A DNA stretch of 64,000 nt from Nocardioides glacieisoli (GTDB taxonomy: Bacteria > Actinomycetota > Actinomycetes > Propionibacteriales > Nocardioidaceae), in the NCBI RefSeq assembly GCF_004137245.1, contig NZ_SDWS01000009.1, positions 1 through 64,000 on the forward strand. Direction: 5' to 3'. Positions 25,677 to 33,929 of the stretch are shown here, piece after piece. Numbering within the stretch: the stretch's first letter is position 1; each line of letters begins with the position of its first letter. Position numbers and translations under genes: made by a program. Under the pieces are notes generated by a model. That model made no database searches. It was given only the letters and a program-made list of their open reading frames with translations, and was not told the DNA's origin.

Positions 25677-26237
25677 CGAAATCGCGACACCGGCCGAGGC
25701 GACGCCGGTCGACACGATTGGTCAATCGGTTGATAAGCCACGTTACGGGCACTGACCGAGCGAGGGCCCATTCTCGCTGCGACGACATCCTGGCTGCTCC
25801 CGCTCGCCGGCATGTCTAGACGTCCCCGTTTGGCGAACCTCGACCGACAAGGCTCCCGGCCCAAGAGTCGTCCTCCCGTGTTCTGTCGCCGTTTGGCCCG
25901 TCCGGTGACTTGTTCCGGTGACGGACCCCTATCCGGACGAGCCAACGCATCCCCCCGAGTCGGACTCCCTACCCGAACTTCGAACGCCGTCCGCGACAGC
26001 GGCCCAGCCCGGATCGCCCTTCTTGAAGCTCCTCACACACTGTCCCGCCTTTTCTCACAATCTTCCTGTTCACACGTTCTCGGCCCTCCACCGCTCCTGC
26101 CGCTCACCCCAGTCCCCCAGTCCTCTCGCTGACCCTGCTCCCTTCCTTCTCCGTCTCCTCCATTCGCCACACACCTCTTTCATTCAGGTTCCCCCCTGGC
26201 CACTCGCGGCAGTTCGGGCGCCTTGGGGGGTGTGACG
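25677..26237. other. long intergenic leader of the relaxase gene; possible oriT region
   Basis: No gene is seen. At 25901-25922 the 9-mer tccggtgac occurs twice with 13-bp period. From about 26016 to 26200 the plus strand is strongly pyrimidine-rich: 26101-26160 has only 11 purines in 60 bases. The relaxase start follows directly. An origin of transfer usually lies upstream of a MobF relaxase gene, so this is the natural candidate, but no nic site was recognised. Confidence 0.45.
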
Positions 26238-29200
26238 ATGACACTGCGCAAGCTGGCGGCCGGGTCGGGGTACGAGTACCTCACCAACCAGGTCGCCGCG
26301 CTCGACTCGACGGAGAAGGGCGCCACTCCCCTGGCTGACTACTACGCAGCCAAGGGCGAGGCGCCGGGCCGTTGGCTGGGTTCAGGGCTGGTCGGCATCG
26401 GCGGGCTCGAAGCCGGCGACGTCGTGACGGCGGAGCAGATGACCCACCTGTTCGGCAGCGGCTGCGATCCGGTCAGTGGGCAACCCTTGGGATCGCCGTA
26501 CAAGGTGTTCACCAACGAGACCGCAGACGCCTTCGCAGCGCGGGTCGGCGAGCTCCTCGCAGATACGCCGAAGCCGAGTTCGGCTGAGCGGGCAGTGGCG
26601 CGGACCATCACGGCCCGCGGGATGTTCGTCGACGAGCACGGTCGCGAGCCGACCGCACCCGAGCTGTCGGCCGCGGTGGCGCGCTACGCGCGAGCCCGTC
26701 AGACGGCGGTCGCGGGCTTCGACCTGACGTTCAGTCCGGTGAAGTCGGTCTCCACCTTGTGGGCGATCGCGCCACCGGAGATTGCCCTCAAGATCGAACA
26801 GGCTCATGCTGCGGCAATCAACGACGCGTTGGTCTTCATCGAGCAGCACGCGCTCTTCACAAGGGAGGGCAAGGATGGAGCCCGGCAGGTCGAGACGCGC
26901 GGACTTATCGCCACCGCGTTCACGCACCGTGACTCTCGGGCCGGCGACCCGGATCTGCACACCCACGTAGCGGTCGCCAACAAGGTGCAGACGAAGCAGG
27001 GCAAGTGGCTCTCCATCTACGGGCGGGTGCTGCACCAGCACGTGGTCGCCGCGTCGGAGACGTACAACACCGCACTCGAGCGCCACCTCACGACGACCCT
27101 CGGCGTGAGGTTCACCGAACGCCCTGGCGCTCAGCGCGAGAGGCGGCCCATCCGGGAGGTCGTCGGCATCGACCGGGAGCTTTGCGAAGCGTGGTCGAGC
27201 AGGCGGGCTGACATTGTCGTCCGGCAGCGCGAATTGGCGCGGGCGTTCCATGAGGCGCACGTACGGTCGCCGACATCGATCGAATCGGTGGCACTCGCCC
27301 AGCAGGCGAACCTCGAGACCCGCGAGCGCAAGCACGAACCACGCTCGTTGGGCGATCAGCGCAGGACGTGGCGAGCCGAGGCGATCGAGTTGCTCGGCTC
27401 GGAGCGAGCCGTCGAGGCGACCATCCGTGCCGCCCTTCACCTGCCCGAGGACTTTGCACCGGTGTCGATGAAGACCGGCTGGCTCCGTCAGGTGGCTGCA
27501 GACACCTTGGCGGAATTGGAGCAGCACCGCGCGACCTGGCAGCGCTGGCACATCTACGCCGAAGTCCAACGGCAGATCCGACGCGCGGATCTGCCGCCCG
27601 AGTACCTCCCCGAGATCTCACGCATGATCGCCGACGAGGTCGTCGGCCTGTCGGTCCATCTCAACCCCGACCTGGATTCGATCCCTGAGCCCGGCGCGCT
27701 ACGCCGGACGGACGGGTCCAGCGTCTACCGACATGCCGGCCGCGACCGCTTCAGCTCGACGCGCGTACTGGAAGCCGAGCAACGCATCGTCAGCGCCGCC
27801 GCGGGCACAGACGCCCCGAGATGGACCACCGACGACGTCGAACTAGCCATCCTTGCCGCCCGCATCACGGGCACCGAACTCAACGTCGACCAGCAGCGGC
27901 TGGTCCGCGCGATGGCCACGAGCGGCCGGCGCGTGCAGCTCTCAATCGCCCCGGCCGGAGCAGGCAAGACAACAGCGATGCGGGTTCTCGCCAAGGTGTG
28001 GACCGAGGCGAGCGCCGACGTGCTCGGGCTCGCCCCGTCTGCAGCCGCCGCGGCCGCACTCCACGACGCCACTGGCATGCCGTGCGAGACGCTCGCCAAG
28101 CTCGCGCACGACCTCGACACGCAGCCCGATTCGGCGCTGGCGGCCGCCGTCGGTCCCAACACCTTGCTCGTCGTTGACGAAGCTGGCATGGCCGACACCA
28201 TCACCCTCGAGCGGATCATCGGCGTAGCGATGGAACGGGGCGCCACGGTCCGGCTGATCGGCGACGACCAACAACTCGCCGCGATCGGCGCCGGCGGAGT
28301 CCTGCGCGACATCGCTCGCACCAGTGGCGCCGTACGACTGGAAGAGGTTGTGAGGTTCGACGACCCGATCGAAGCCGAGGCTTCGTTGGCGCTGAGGGAA
28401 GGCAACCGCGGGGCGCTCGGCTTCTACCTCGACCACGACCGCATCCACTGCGGGGACCAAGAATCCGTCCTCGCCGACGTCTTCGACGCCTGGCGGCGCG
28501 AGCATGAGGCCGGCCGGGACTGTCTGATGCTGGCGCCGACCCACGAACTCGTGAGCGAGCTCAACGAGCGAGCGCGCACCGCGCGGCTCGCGGACGGGAT
28601 CCCTGACGACGAGCTGCGACTGAGGGACGGTACGCATGCGTCGGTCGGCGACGTCGTGCTCACGCGTTGCAACGAGCGTCGGCTCTCTTTGAGCGGCAGC
28701 GACTGGGTCAAGAACGGCGACCGCTGGACCGTCACCGGCATCCGGGACGGCGGCCTGACTGTGCAGCATCGCGACTCCGGACTCGTCACCGTGCTGCCGT
28801 CCGAGTACGTCGCCGCCCACGTCGAGCTCGGCTACGCCTCCACAGTCCACACCGCCCAAGGCTTGACCGCCGATGTGATGCACAGCGTCATCACGGGTGA
28901 GGAGACCAGGCAACTGCTCTACACAATGCTGACGCGCGGCCGCGTCGAGAACCACGTCCACGTGATCACCGACCACGTGGGCGACGAGCACGAGCTCGAG
29001 CTGCCCGGAATCAGCGAACAACTCACGGCCACCGGGGCCGTCGAGCGCGTGGTGGCCCGCGACGGCGCTGCAGTCTCAGCGACCTCCACCCGCCACGACT
29101 CGGCTACCCCTGAAGCACGACTCCACGACGCCACCACGAGGTACGCCGACGCAGTGGCCTTGGCCACGCAACGGATTCTCGGCGCCTGGGATGACGAGTC

Positions 29201-29822
29201 CTCCGCGCCCGGCCCGCTCCCCTGGCTGCCTGACGTGCCGGCCGAGGTGGCCGACCACCCGCGGTGGGGCCCATACCTCGCAGCCCGAGCACGCCTCGTG
29301 CACAGCCTCGCGGCTGAGGCCCGCAACCGGGCAGACGCGACGCTGCCCTCTTGGTTCGACGACTACGACGACGTACTCACTCCTGCGCTACGTGCCGATC
29401 TCGCGGTCTGGCGGGCAGCACACGGCGTGGCAGCAGGAGAGCGCACCATGACAGGGCCAGTACCCGCGGACGATCGAGCCGCGCGGTATCGCCGAACCCT
29501 CCTTCGTGAGATCCACTCCCGGTACGACGACGCAGTCCGTGTATGGGAACGAAGGGTGGTCGAGTACATCGGCCGGCCCGACGAGCACACCCTCGACGTC
29601 GCACGCGAACTCGACAAGGTCCGTCGCCAAGGGCACGATCCCGAGCGCCTGCTCAAGCGCGCGATGACCCGGCCGCTGCCGGTGGAGCACCCGACGTCGG
29701 CCCTCGCGTATCGGATCCGCAGGCTCTCGCGTCCGAAGCCGGCCGCCGTGCAACGCGGCTGGCAGCCGGCGACGTCCGTGCCTTCGCGGCCACCCGCTCA
29801 CGGGCCCGGACTCGGGCTGTGA
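26238..29822 (+). CDS. MobF-type conjugative relaxase-helicase (TraA/TrwC-like)
   Basis: A 1194-residue protein. The ATG at 26238 was chosen because a ggggg run lies 7 bp before it and homology starts at once. The relaxase domain (about 1-300) has Tyr 12/14 near the N-terminus, the DYYAAKGEAPGRW segment (Tyr 35/36) and the metal triad His 230, His 241, His 243 in HRDSRAGDPDLHTHVAVANK. The RecD-like helicase follows with Walker A PAGAGKT at 572-578, Walker B VVDEAGM at 645-651 and the late motif YASTVHTAQGLTADVM. It nicks oriT and unwinds DNA for transfer. No coupling protein or type IV secretion gene is nearby, so the element is likely mobilised in trans or incomplete. Confidence 0.95.
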   Translation: MTLRKLAAGSGYEYLTNQVAALDSTEKGATPLADYYAAKGEAPGRWLGSGLVGIGGLEAGDVVTAEQMTHLFGSGCDPVSGQPLGSPYKVFTNETADAFAARVGELLADTPKPSSAERAVARTITARGMFVDEHGREPTAPELSAAVARYARARQTAVAGFDLTFSPVKSVSTLWAIAPPEIALKIEQAHAAAINDALVFIEQHALFTREGKDGARQVETRGLIATAFTHRDSRAGDPDLHTHVAVANKVQTKQGKWLSIYGRVLHQHVVAASETYNTALERHLTTTLGVRFTERPGAQRERRPIREVVGIDRELCEAWSSRRADIVVRQRELARAFHEAHVRSPTSIESVALAQQANLETRERKHEPRSLGDQRRTWRAEAIELLGSERAVEATIRAALHLPEDFAPVSMKTGWLRQVAADTLAELEQHRATWQRWHIYAEVQRQIRRADLPPEYLPEISRMIADEVVGLSVHLNPDLDSIPEPGALRRTDGSSVYRHAGRDRFSSTRVLEAEQRIVSAAAGTDAPRWTTDDVELAILAARITGTELNVDQQRLVRAMATSGRRVQLSIAPAGAGKTTAMRVLAKVWTEASADVLGLAPSAAAAAALHDATGMPCETLAKLAHDLDTQPDSALAAAVGPNTLLVVDEAGMADTITLERIIGVAMERGATVRLIGDDQQLAAIGAGGVLRDIARTSGAVRLEEVVRFDDPIEAEASLALREGNRGALGFYLDHDRIHCGDQESVLADVFDAWRREHEAGRDCLMLAPTHELVSELNERARTARLADGIPDDELRLRDGTHASVGDVVLTRCNERRLSLSGSDWVKNGDRWTVTGIRDGGLTVQHRDSGLVTVLPSEYVAAHVELGYASTVHTAQGLTADVMHSVITGEETRQLLYTMLTRGRVENHVHVITDHVGDEHELELPGISEQLTATGAVERVVARDGAAVSATSTRHDSATPEARLHDATTRYADAVALATQRILGAWDDESSAPGPLPWLPDVPAEVADHPRWGPYLAARARLVHSLAAEARNRADATLPSWFDDYDDVLTPALRADLAVWRAAHGVAAGERTMTGPVPADDRAARYRRTLLREIHSRYDDAVRVWERRVVEYIGRPDEHTLDVARELDKVRRQGHDPERLLKRAMTRPLPVEHPTSALAYRIRRLSRPKPAAVQRGWQPATSVPSRPPAHGPGLGL

Positions 29823-29825
29823 GGG

Positions 29826-30716
29826 TCAGGCCGGATAGCCGAACTCCTCGAAGTGGTCCCAGAAGTACAGCTCGAGGAGCTCCGCCAACTCCACCGGCGG
29901 CAGATCGTGCGTCGCCACGAAGTCCCGCAGGTCGTCAACGATGCGCTGCTCGCGCGCGAACGCTCCAAGCTGGTCGAGGGCCGTTGTCGCCCGTCGGCGC
30001 ACCGTTCGAGTCGGCATCTTGCGGAAGCGCATGGCATCGTCCACGGCGACGGGAGCGGTGAGCCCGCCCCGACCACGACGGGACGATACGGCGTGCTCAT
30101 CTGCCGCTGTGGCGAGCTGATGCAGCAGGCTGGCGTCGTGATAGCTGATCGCGCCGGCGAGCAGCGCAGCCTGCACGAGATGCCCCGACTGCGACTCCGC
30201 GTTGGTCTCCTGGTCGGGCACGCTGGCCAACGAGTCGAGAACGGCATCGTCGCCACAAACCCACGTGTTGGCCCAGGTTTTGTCGCTCCTGCGCGCCGAT
30301 TCGCCATGCCCGAGTTCATCCAGCAGTGCGCGGCGGACCCCTCGGAGGATGGTGGCCGCAACGCATCGCTCCACCGGCCGGCTCCTGATCCGCAGCCAAA
30401 GCTCGCCCGCCGTCAGTGCGTCGATGTCCGGCGAAAGATCACGTAATCCGTTGGCCACTCGCGTGGCGCCCGGAAGCATCAGCCAGGCCAAGACCAGTGC
30501 GGCTTCAGCATCTTCCTGAGCCAGGCGATGCAGATGTACCAGCAGACTGTCCTTGGTGGCTGCGGTCACCTGGCGGGTCCAGCCGGGTAAGGCGAGCAGG
30601 TCGTCAACCACCGCCAGCTCGGGATTCTGATGGCACCAGCGCTGCCACGCAACGGCCGCCACCGTCATCGCCGGGCCGTCCACGTCATCCACGCCAAGAC
30701 AATTCGCCACGCTCAT
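29826..30716 (-). CDS. unknown protein paired with the relaxase
   Basis: A 296-residue protein from the ATG at 30716, which has the RBS aaggag at a normal distance; longer frames lack this. It starts MSVANCLGVDDVDGPAMTVA. Helical segments include WQRWCHQNPELAVVDDLLAL, LHRLAQEDAEAALVLAWLML, and AGELWLRIRSRPVERCVAAT followed by ILRGVRRALLDELG. The last two weakly recall sigma region 2, and RTVRRRATTALDQLGAFARE near 230 could be a DNA-binding helix pair; both are inference. It ends EFGYPA, four bases from the relaxase stop and convergent with it. No family is recognised. Confidence 0.75.
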   Translation of the reverse strand: MSVANCLGVDDVDGPAMTVAAVAWQRWCHQNPELAVVDDLLALPGWTRQVTAATKDSLLVHLHRLAQEDAEAALVLAWLMLPGATRVANGLRDLSPDIDALTAGELWLRIRSRPVERCVAATILRGVRRALLDELGHGESARRSDKTWANTWVCGDDAVLDSLASVPDQETNAESQSGHLVQAALLAGAISYHDASLLHQLATAADEHAVSSRRGRGGLTAPVAVDDAMRFRKMPTRTVRRRATTALDQLGAFAREQRIVDDLRDFVATHDLPPVELAELLELYFWDHFEEFGYPA

Positions 30717-30912
30717 TGCCGCCGCTCCTTCCATCGTCCGGGCAGACGCCTGCCACGGTGCGGGCAGACCCGCTTCACTAGGTAGGTGTGCAGGCATGTC
30801 CCGATTTGGCCCGGAATCGCCGTACACACTGCCCATCTGTTGTCCGTGGTTGGTGGCATCTGTGCAGGTGGGAGTGCGAATCGCGCGATCTGGCCATCTA
30901 GATCCGGTCGGA

Positions 30913-30918
30913 TATCCT
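30913..30918 (+). promoter_or_regulatory. probable -10 box of the XRE gene (near-leaderless transcript)
   Basis: TATCCT lies six bases before the ATG at 30925. This spacing puts the transcription start on or next to the start codon, as in the leaderless mRNAs common in actinobacteria; no RBS is present. A -35 box is not clear. Confidence 0.45.
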
Positions 30919-30924
30919 TGGAGC

Positions 30925-31557
30925 ATGTCCGGGCACTCCTTGCTCGTGTATGCCCGCCGTGCGGCCGGGCTGTCGCAGGCCGCGCTCGCACGGCTCGCCG
31001 GCACGTCGCAGCCGACCCTGTCGGCGTACGAGCGAGGCACGAAGTCGCCCTCATTGGCTGTCGCCGACCGGATCGTCGAGGCCGCCGGCCACCACCTGGA
31101 AGCGGTGTCGAACCTGGAGTTCGTGGAAGTGCCAGGCCAGCATGGCTTGCACCCGTTCTGGCTGGCCAACGAGCCGTGGCGGCTGGATCCGGAACGCGCG
31201 TTCAGCACAGTCCTGCTTCCCGGACCCGAGCACCAGTGGCCGGCGCCTCGTCGCCTCTACTACCTGCACGAGCGCGAAGATCGCGCCCGCGCCTACGAGC
31301 TGATCCTCCGCGAGGGCAGTCCGACCGACTTGCTCGACTACATCGACGCCACGTTGCTCGTCGACATCTGGAAGGAGCTCGACCTACCCGGTCCCATCCG
31401 TCGCGCCTGGCAACCGCTGATCCGCAAGGCCCTGCGAACGAGCCGGCGGCGGCCGGTGCCCCGTGGCGCCGGCCCGTCAACGACGCCGCAGCGCGTCCGG
31501 CAAGTTCAGGTGCGTAACATTCGTGATACGCTGGGCCGCGAAGGAGTTGGTGAATGA
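30925..31557 (+). CDS. XRE family HTH regulator with unknown C-terminal domain
   Basis: A 210-residue protein. Residues 5-60 are a Cro/C1-type HTH: LLVYARRAAGLSQAALARLA, GTSQPTLSAYERGTKSPSLA. The remaining 150 residues (with PFWLANEPWRLDPERAFSTV and LLDYIDATLLVDIWKELDLP) match no family I can name. It overlaps the next gene by 4 bp (ATGA), so the two are translated together. It probably regulates the toxin-antitoxin and integrase block of the element. Confidence 0.85.
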   Translation: MSGHSLLVYARRAAGLSQAALARLAGTSQPTLSAYERGTKSPSLAVADRIVEAAGHHLEAVSNLEFVEVPGQHGLHPFWLANEPWRLDPERAFSTVLLPGPEHQWPAPRRLYYLHEREDRARAYELILREGSPTDLLDYIDATLLVDIWKELDLPGPIRRAWQPLIRKALRTSRRRPVPRGAGPSTTPQRVRQVQVRNIRDTLGREGVGE

Positions 31558-31970
31558 TGACGAAGCACAGCGCATTCTGGGACGACCTGGCTGGCGACCT
31601 TGAGGACCCTGGGTTCCTGCGGGAGTACGTCGCCGAGTCGATGCGCATCGCGACCATCGACGCGATCGTCAATGCACTCGATGACGCACGGGAGGCTGCT
31701 GGATTGTCGAAAGCTGAGCTCGCCCGGGCCATTCAGGTGGAGCCAGCAACGATCCGAAGGCTCTTCTCCTCCGACAAGACCAATCCAACGCTCGGCACCC
31801 TCGCCGAAGTCGCGGCTGCTCTCGGCCTGCGCATCACTGTCGAGCCCATGGGCAAAGACGAGAGAACCCAAGTCACAGGTCCACTTCTCGAAGGACGCGT
31901 CGCTGACCCGAAGAAGTTGGCCAAGCACCTCGACACCCTGCGGACGCGCAAGACGAAGGTTCCCGCCTGA
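31554..31970 (+). CDS. HigA-like HTH antitoxin
   Basis: A 138-residue protein with RBS aaggag. Residues about 30-98 read ATIDAIVNALDDAREAAGLS, KAELARAIQVEPATIRRLFS, TLGTLAEVAAALGLRITVEP, a typical XRE antitoxin domain. The basic tail may contact the toxin or DNA. It faces a RelE/HigB-like gene whose stop lies four bases away on the opposite strand, instead of the usual toxin-antitoxin operon. Confidence 0.8.
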   Translation: MMTKHSAFWDDLAGDLEDPGFLREYVAESMRIATIDAIVNALDDAREAAGLSKAELARAIQVEPATIRRLFSSDKTNPTLGTLAEVAAALGLRITVEPMGKDERTQVTGPLLEGRVADPKKLAKHLDTLRTRKTKVPA

Positions 31971-31973
31971 CGA

Positions 31974-32471
31974 TCAGACAATTGAGCGAGGGTTGCGCTT
32001 GCGGTACTCCTCGCCGAGAGCCCGAACCTCGGCGTAATCCTTGTTTGGCAACACAGTGCGGAACGGCTTGTCTCGACCATCGATGACCACCAGCAGCGGC
32101 TTCTCGCGGCCCATGGCCTCGTAGTCGAGCAAGCAGAACAAGCGGTAATGGTGGCGACCTGGACCGTCGGAGCGCACCTCGAACCACCCACTCATCTCGC
32201 CCTTCATCGCCTCCCAGTAACCGCCACCAGAGAAGCGCTTGGGTGGCGCCGTGGCGACGGCGACGAGTGCGGCGCGCATCTTCGCCCGAACCGTTGTTGG
32301 ATAGCCGTTGAGCGCTTCACGGCCTGGGGTCGCCTGCTTCGGATCGTCATCTCTGTGGCGCCTGAAGAAGACGATCTCGTGTTCATCGTCTGGTGACGGC
32401 CCGGTGCGCACCGCAGGCACCTTCGGCTGTGACTTCCTTTGCTTCCGGCGGTCGCGTGGGTCTGGGCTCAT
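31974..32471 (-). CDS. RelE/HigB-like toxin
   Basis: A 165-residue protein. After a basic, disordered N-terminus (about 50 residues), the RelE fold includes MKGEMSGWFEVRSDGPGRHH, YRLFCLLDYEAMGREKPLLV, VIDGRDKPFRTVLPNKDYAE. This matches ribosome-dependent mRNA endonuclease toxins of the HigB/Gp49 type. It is translationally coupled to the integrase gene (stop of int overlaps its ATG) and convergent with the HigA-like gene. Whether it is toxic is not shown. Confidence 0.75.
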   Translation of the reverse strand: MSPDPRDRRKQRKSQPKVPAVRTGPSPDDEHEIVFFRRHRDDDPKQATPGREALNGYPTTVRAKMRAALVAVATAPPKRFSGGGYWEAMKGEMSGWFEVRSDGPGRHHYRLFCLLDYEAMGREKPLLVVIDGRDKPFRTVLPNKDYAEVRALGEEYRKRNPRSIV

Positions 32472-33640
32472 CGCGGCTCATCTTCGCCGCGCACACCGAC
32501 AAGCGCGGACAAGCGCTTGGCAATCTCGGTGTCGCGGTCGGCGGCGGCGTGTTGGTAGCGCATGGCCGCACCGGGAGTGGAGTGACCCAAACGCCCCATG
32601 AGTTCGGCAAGCGTCGCGCCGGTCTGCGCGGCCAATACGGCTCCGGTGTGGCGCAGATCGTGCCAGCGCAGATCCTCACGTCCCGCCGCCTTCCGAGCCG
32701 GGTAGTAGACCTTGTACAGCGTCGACGGTGCCATGTGGGCGTCGTGGTCGGCGGCGGCCGAGAACAGCAACGCGTCCTTGCCAGGACCCGTGTAGTCCTT
32801 GAGGTGAGCACTCACGAGTGGCAGCAGGTGCGGCGGGATGGCCACGTCTCGAATCCCGGCGTCGGTCTTCGGCAGGCCGACGATCATCTGGCCGTCGGCA
32901 CGGACGACGGCGCGGCGGATCTTGACCTGCTTGGTCCGCAGATCGATGTCGCCCCGTCGGAGCTCGGCAAGCTCACCGAAACGCATGGCGCACCAAGCGG
33001 CCAGCAGTGCCATCAGTTGGTATCGCGTCGGCAGCTCGTCAACGATCGTCTCGAGCTCCTGCAGGGATGCCGGCCTGACCTTGTGCACGCGTTTGGTATT
33101 GCCCGCTCCCCTGATGTGCGCCGGGTTGTACGGGATGAACGCGCGCGGCCTCTCGGTCGCGGCACTCGTGAAGATCGTCCGCAGCAGGCTGTACGCCTGT
33201 GCCCGGATCGTCTCGCGGCCGGGGGCCAGGGCGTCGTACCACTTGTTGACGTCGTCGGCCGAGATCCGGTCGACGCGCTCGTCCCCGAAGGTCGGGTAGA
33301 TGAACTTGTCGAGGAGCATCCGATATTGCTGCCGCGTCGTCGGGCGGAGTTCGCGGCCGCGGGTCTTCCTGGTCTCCAACCACAAGTCGCCGTACGCGCG
33401 CATCGTCGGTGCCGTCCGGCGAGCGGCGCCCCGGGCGGCAACGTCGGGCGCCCAGACCTCCATCTCGATCTCCGCGCGCCGGGCGGACAGCCAGGCAATG
33501 GCGTCATCCCGCGCACCGAAGGTCACCGGACCGCGGTAGAGCCGTCCGTCCGGACCGGTGTAGCCGGCGCGATAGCGACCGGATGCCAACTTCTCGATCC
33601 GCCCGAATCCACGCCTCGTGCGCCGCTGTTCGTTGACCAA
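32468..33640 (-). CDS. tyrosine recombinase / integrase
   Basis: A 390-residue protein in the phage-integrase family. The N-terminal AP2-like DNA-binding part (GRYRAGYTGPDGRLYRGPVT) is followed by a SAM-like core-binding domain (residues about 80-165) and the catalytic domain with Arg 220, Lys 258, His 327, Arg 330, His 353 and Tyr 362 (motifs AMRFGELAELRRGDID, WHDLRHTGA, GHSTPGAAMRYQHA). All six residues are present. It lies 166 bp from a tRNA-Val 3' end, its presumed attachment site. Confidence 0.95.
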   Translation of the reverse strand: MVNEQRRTRRGFGRIEKLASGRYRAGYTGPDGRLYRGPVTFGARDDAIAWLSARRAEIEMEVWAPDVAARGAARRTAPTMRAYGDLWLETRKTRGRELRPTTRQQYRMLLDKFIYPTFGDERVDRISADDVNKWYDALAPGRETIRAQAYSLLRTIFTSAATERPRAFIPYNPAHIRGAGNTKRVHKVRPASLQELETIVDELPTRYQLMALLAAWCAMRFGELAELRRGDIDLRTKQVKIRRAVVRADGQMIVGLPKTDAGIRDVAIPPHLLPLVSAHLKDYTGPGKDALLFSAAADHDAHMAPSTLYKVYYPARKAAGREDLRWHDLRHTGAVLAAQTGATLAELMGRLGHSTPGAAMRYQHAAADRDTEIAKRLSALVGVRGEDEPR

Positions 33641-33650
33641 CTTTTTCGCC

Positions 33651-33662
33651 CCCAGTATCGCC
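33651..33662 (+). repeat. 12-bp copy of the att core
   Basis: cccagtatcgcc occurs here and again at 33814-33825 inside the tRNA-Val fragment, 163 bp apart in direct orientation. This copy is 11 bp upstream of the integrase start and may be a second core, an accessory binding site or chance. Confidence 0.5.
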
Positions 33663-33699
33663 TTTCGTGGAACAAGCGAGGAATAGTGGCGTCAAAACG

Positions 33700-33727
33700 T
33701 GTCCGGGACTGTCCGGTCTTGTCCAGA
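33700..33727 (+). repeat. three direct repeats, candidate integrase arm sites
   Basis: tgtccggg, tgtccggt and tgtccaga begin at 33700, 33710 and 33720, exactly one helical turn apart. They lie between the integrase gene and the tRNA-derived att core, where arm-type binding sites are expected. Confidence 0.5.
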
Positions 33728-33805
33728 CCCAAAATGGCCTCTGACCTGCGAGTTTACGTCAAATCAACCCGCATTCGGAACACTCCAGATGACCCGCTTC
33801 TCAAA

Positions 33806-33830
33806 GGTTCAAACCCAGTATCGCCCACCA
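33806..33830 (+). other. attachment site: 3' end of tRNA-Val
   Basis: ggttcaaacccagtatcgcc and the following caccA match the T-loop, T-stem 3' strand, acceptor strand and encoded CCA of actinobacterial tRNA-Val (5' acceptor GGGCGAT). The 5' T-stem and the rest of the tRNA are absent, so this is a fragment. With the tRNA terminator just downstream and an integrase upstream, it marks the right end (att) of an integrated element. Confidence 0.75.
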
Positions 33831-33836
33831 ACAGAC

Positions 33837-33864
33837 GAAGGCCCCGCAGGAATGCGGGGCCTTC
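33837..33864 (+). terminator. rho-independent-type terminator, originally of tRNA-Val
   Basis: A perfect 12-bp stem (gaaggccccgca / tgcggggccttc) with a GNRA-like ggaa loop starts 6 bp after the encoded CCA of the tRNA fragment. It would have ended the tRNA-Val transcript before the element inserted. Confidence 0.85.
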
Positions 33865-33929
33865 CTCCATGTGGCGGCTCAGTGACGGGATGGGGCGACC
33901 ACACCCCCGTGGTGGTCGCCCCTCCCCCG

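Noticed and set aside
26223-26237. TTG start five codons upstream of the relaxase ATG
   Set aside because: It would consume the ggggg RBS; homology and spacing favour ATG 26238.
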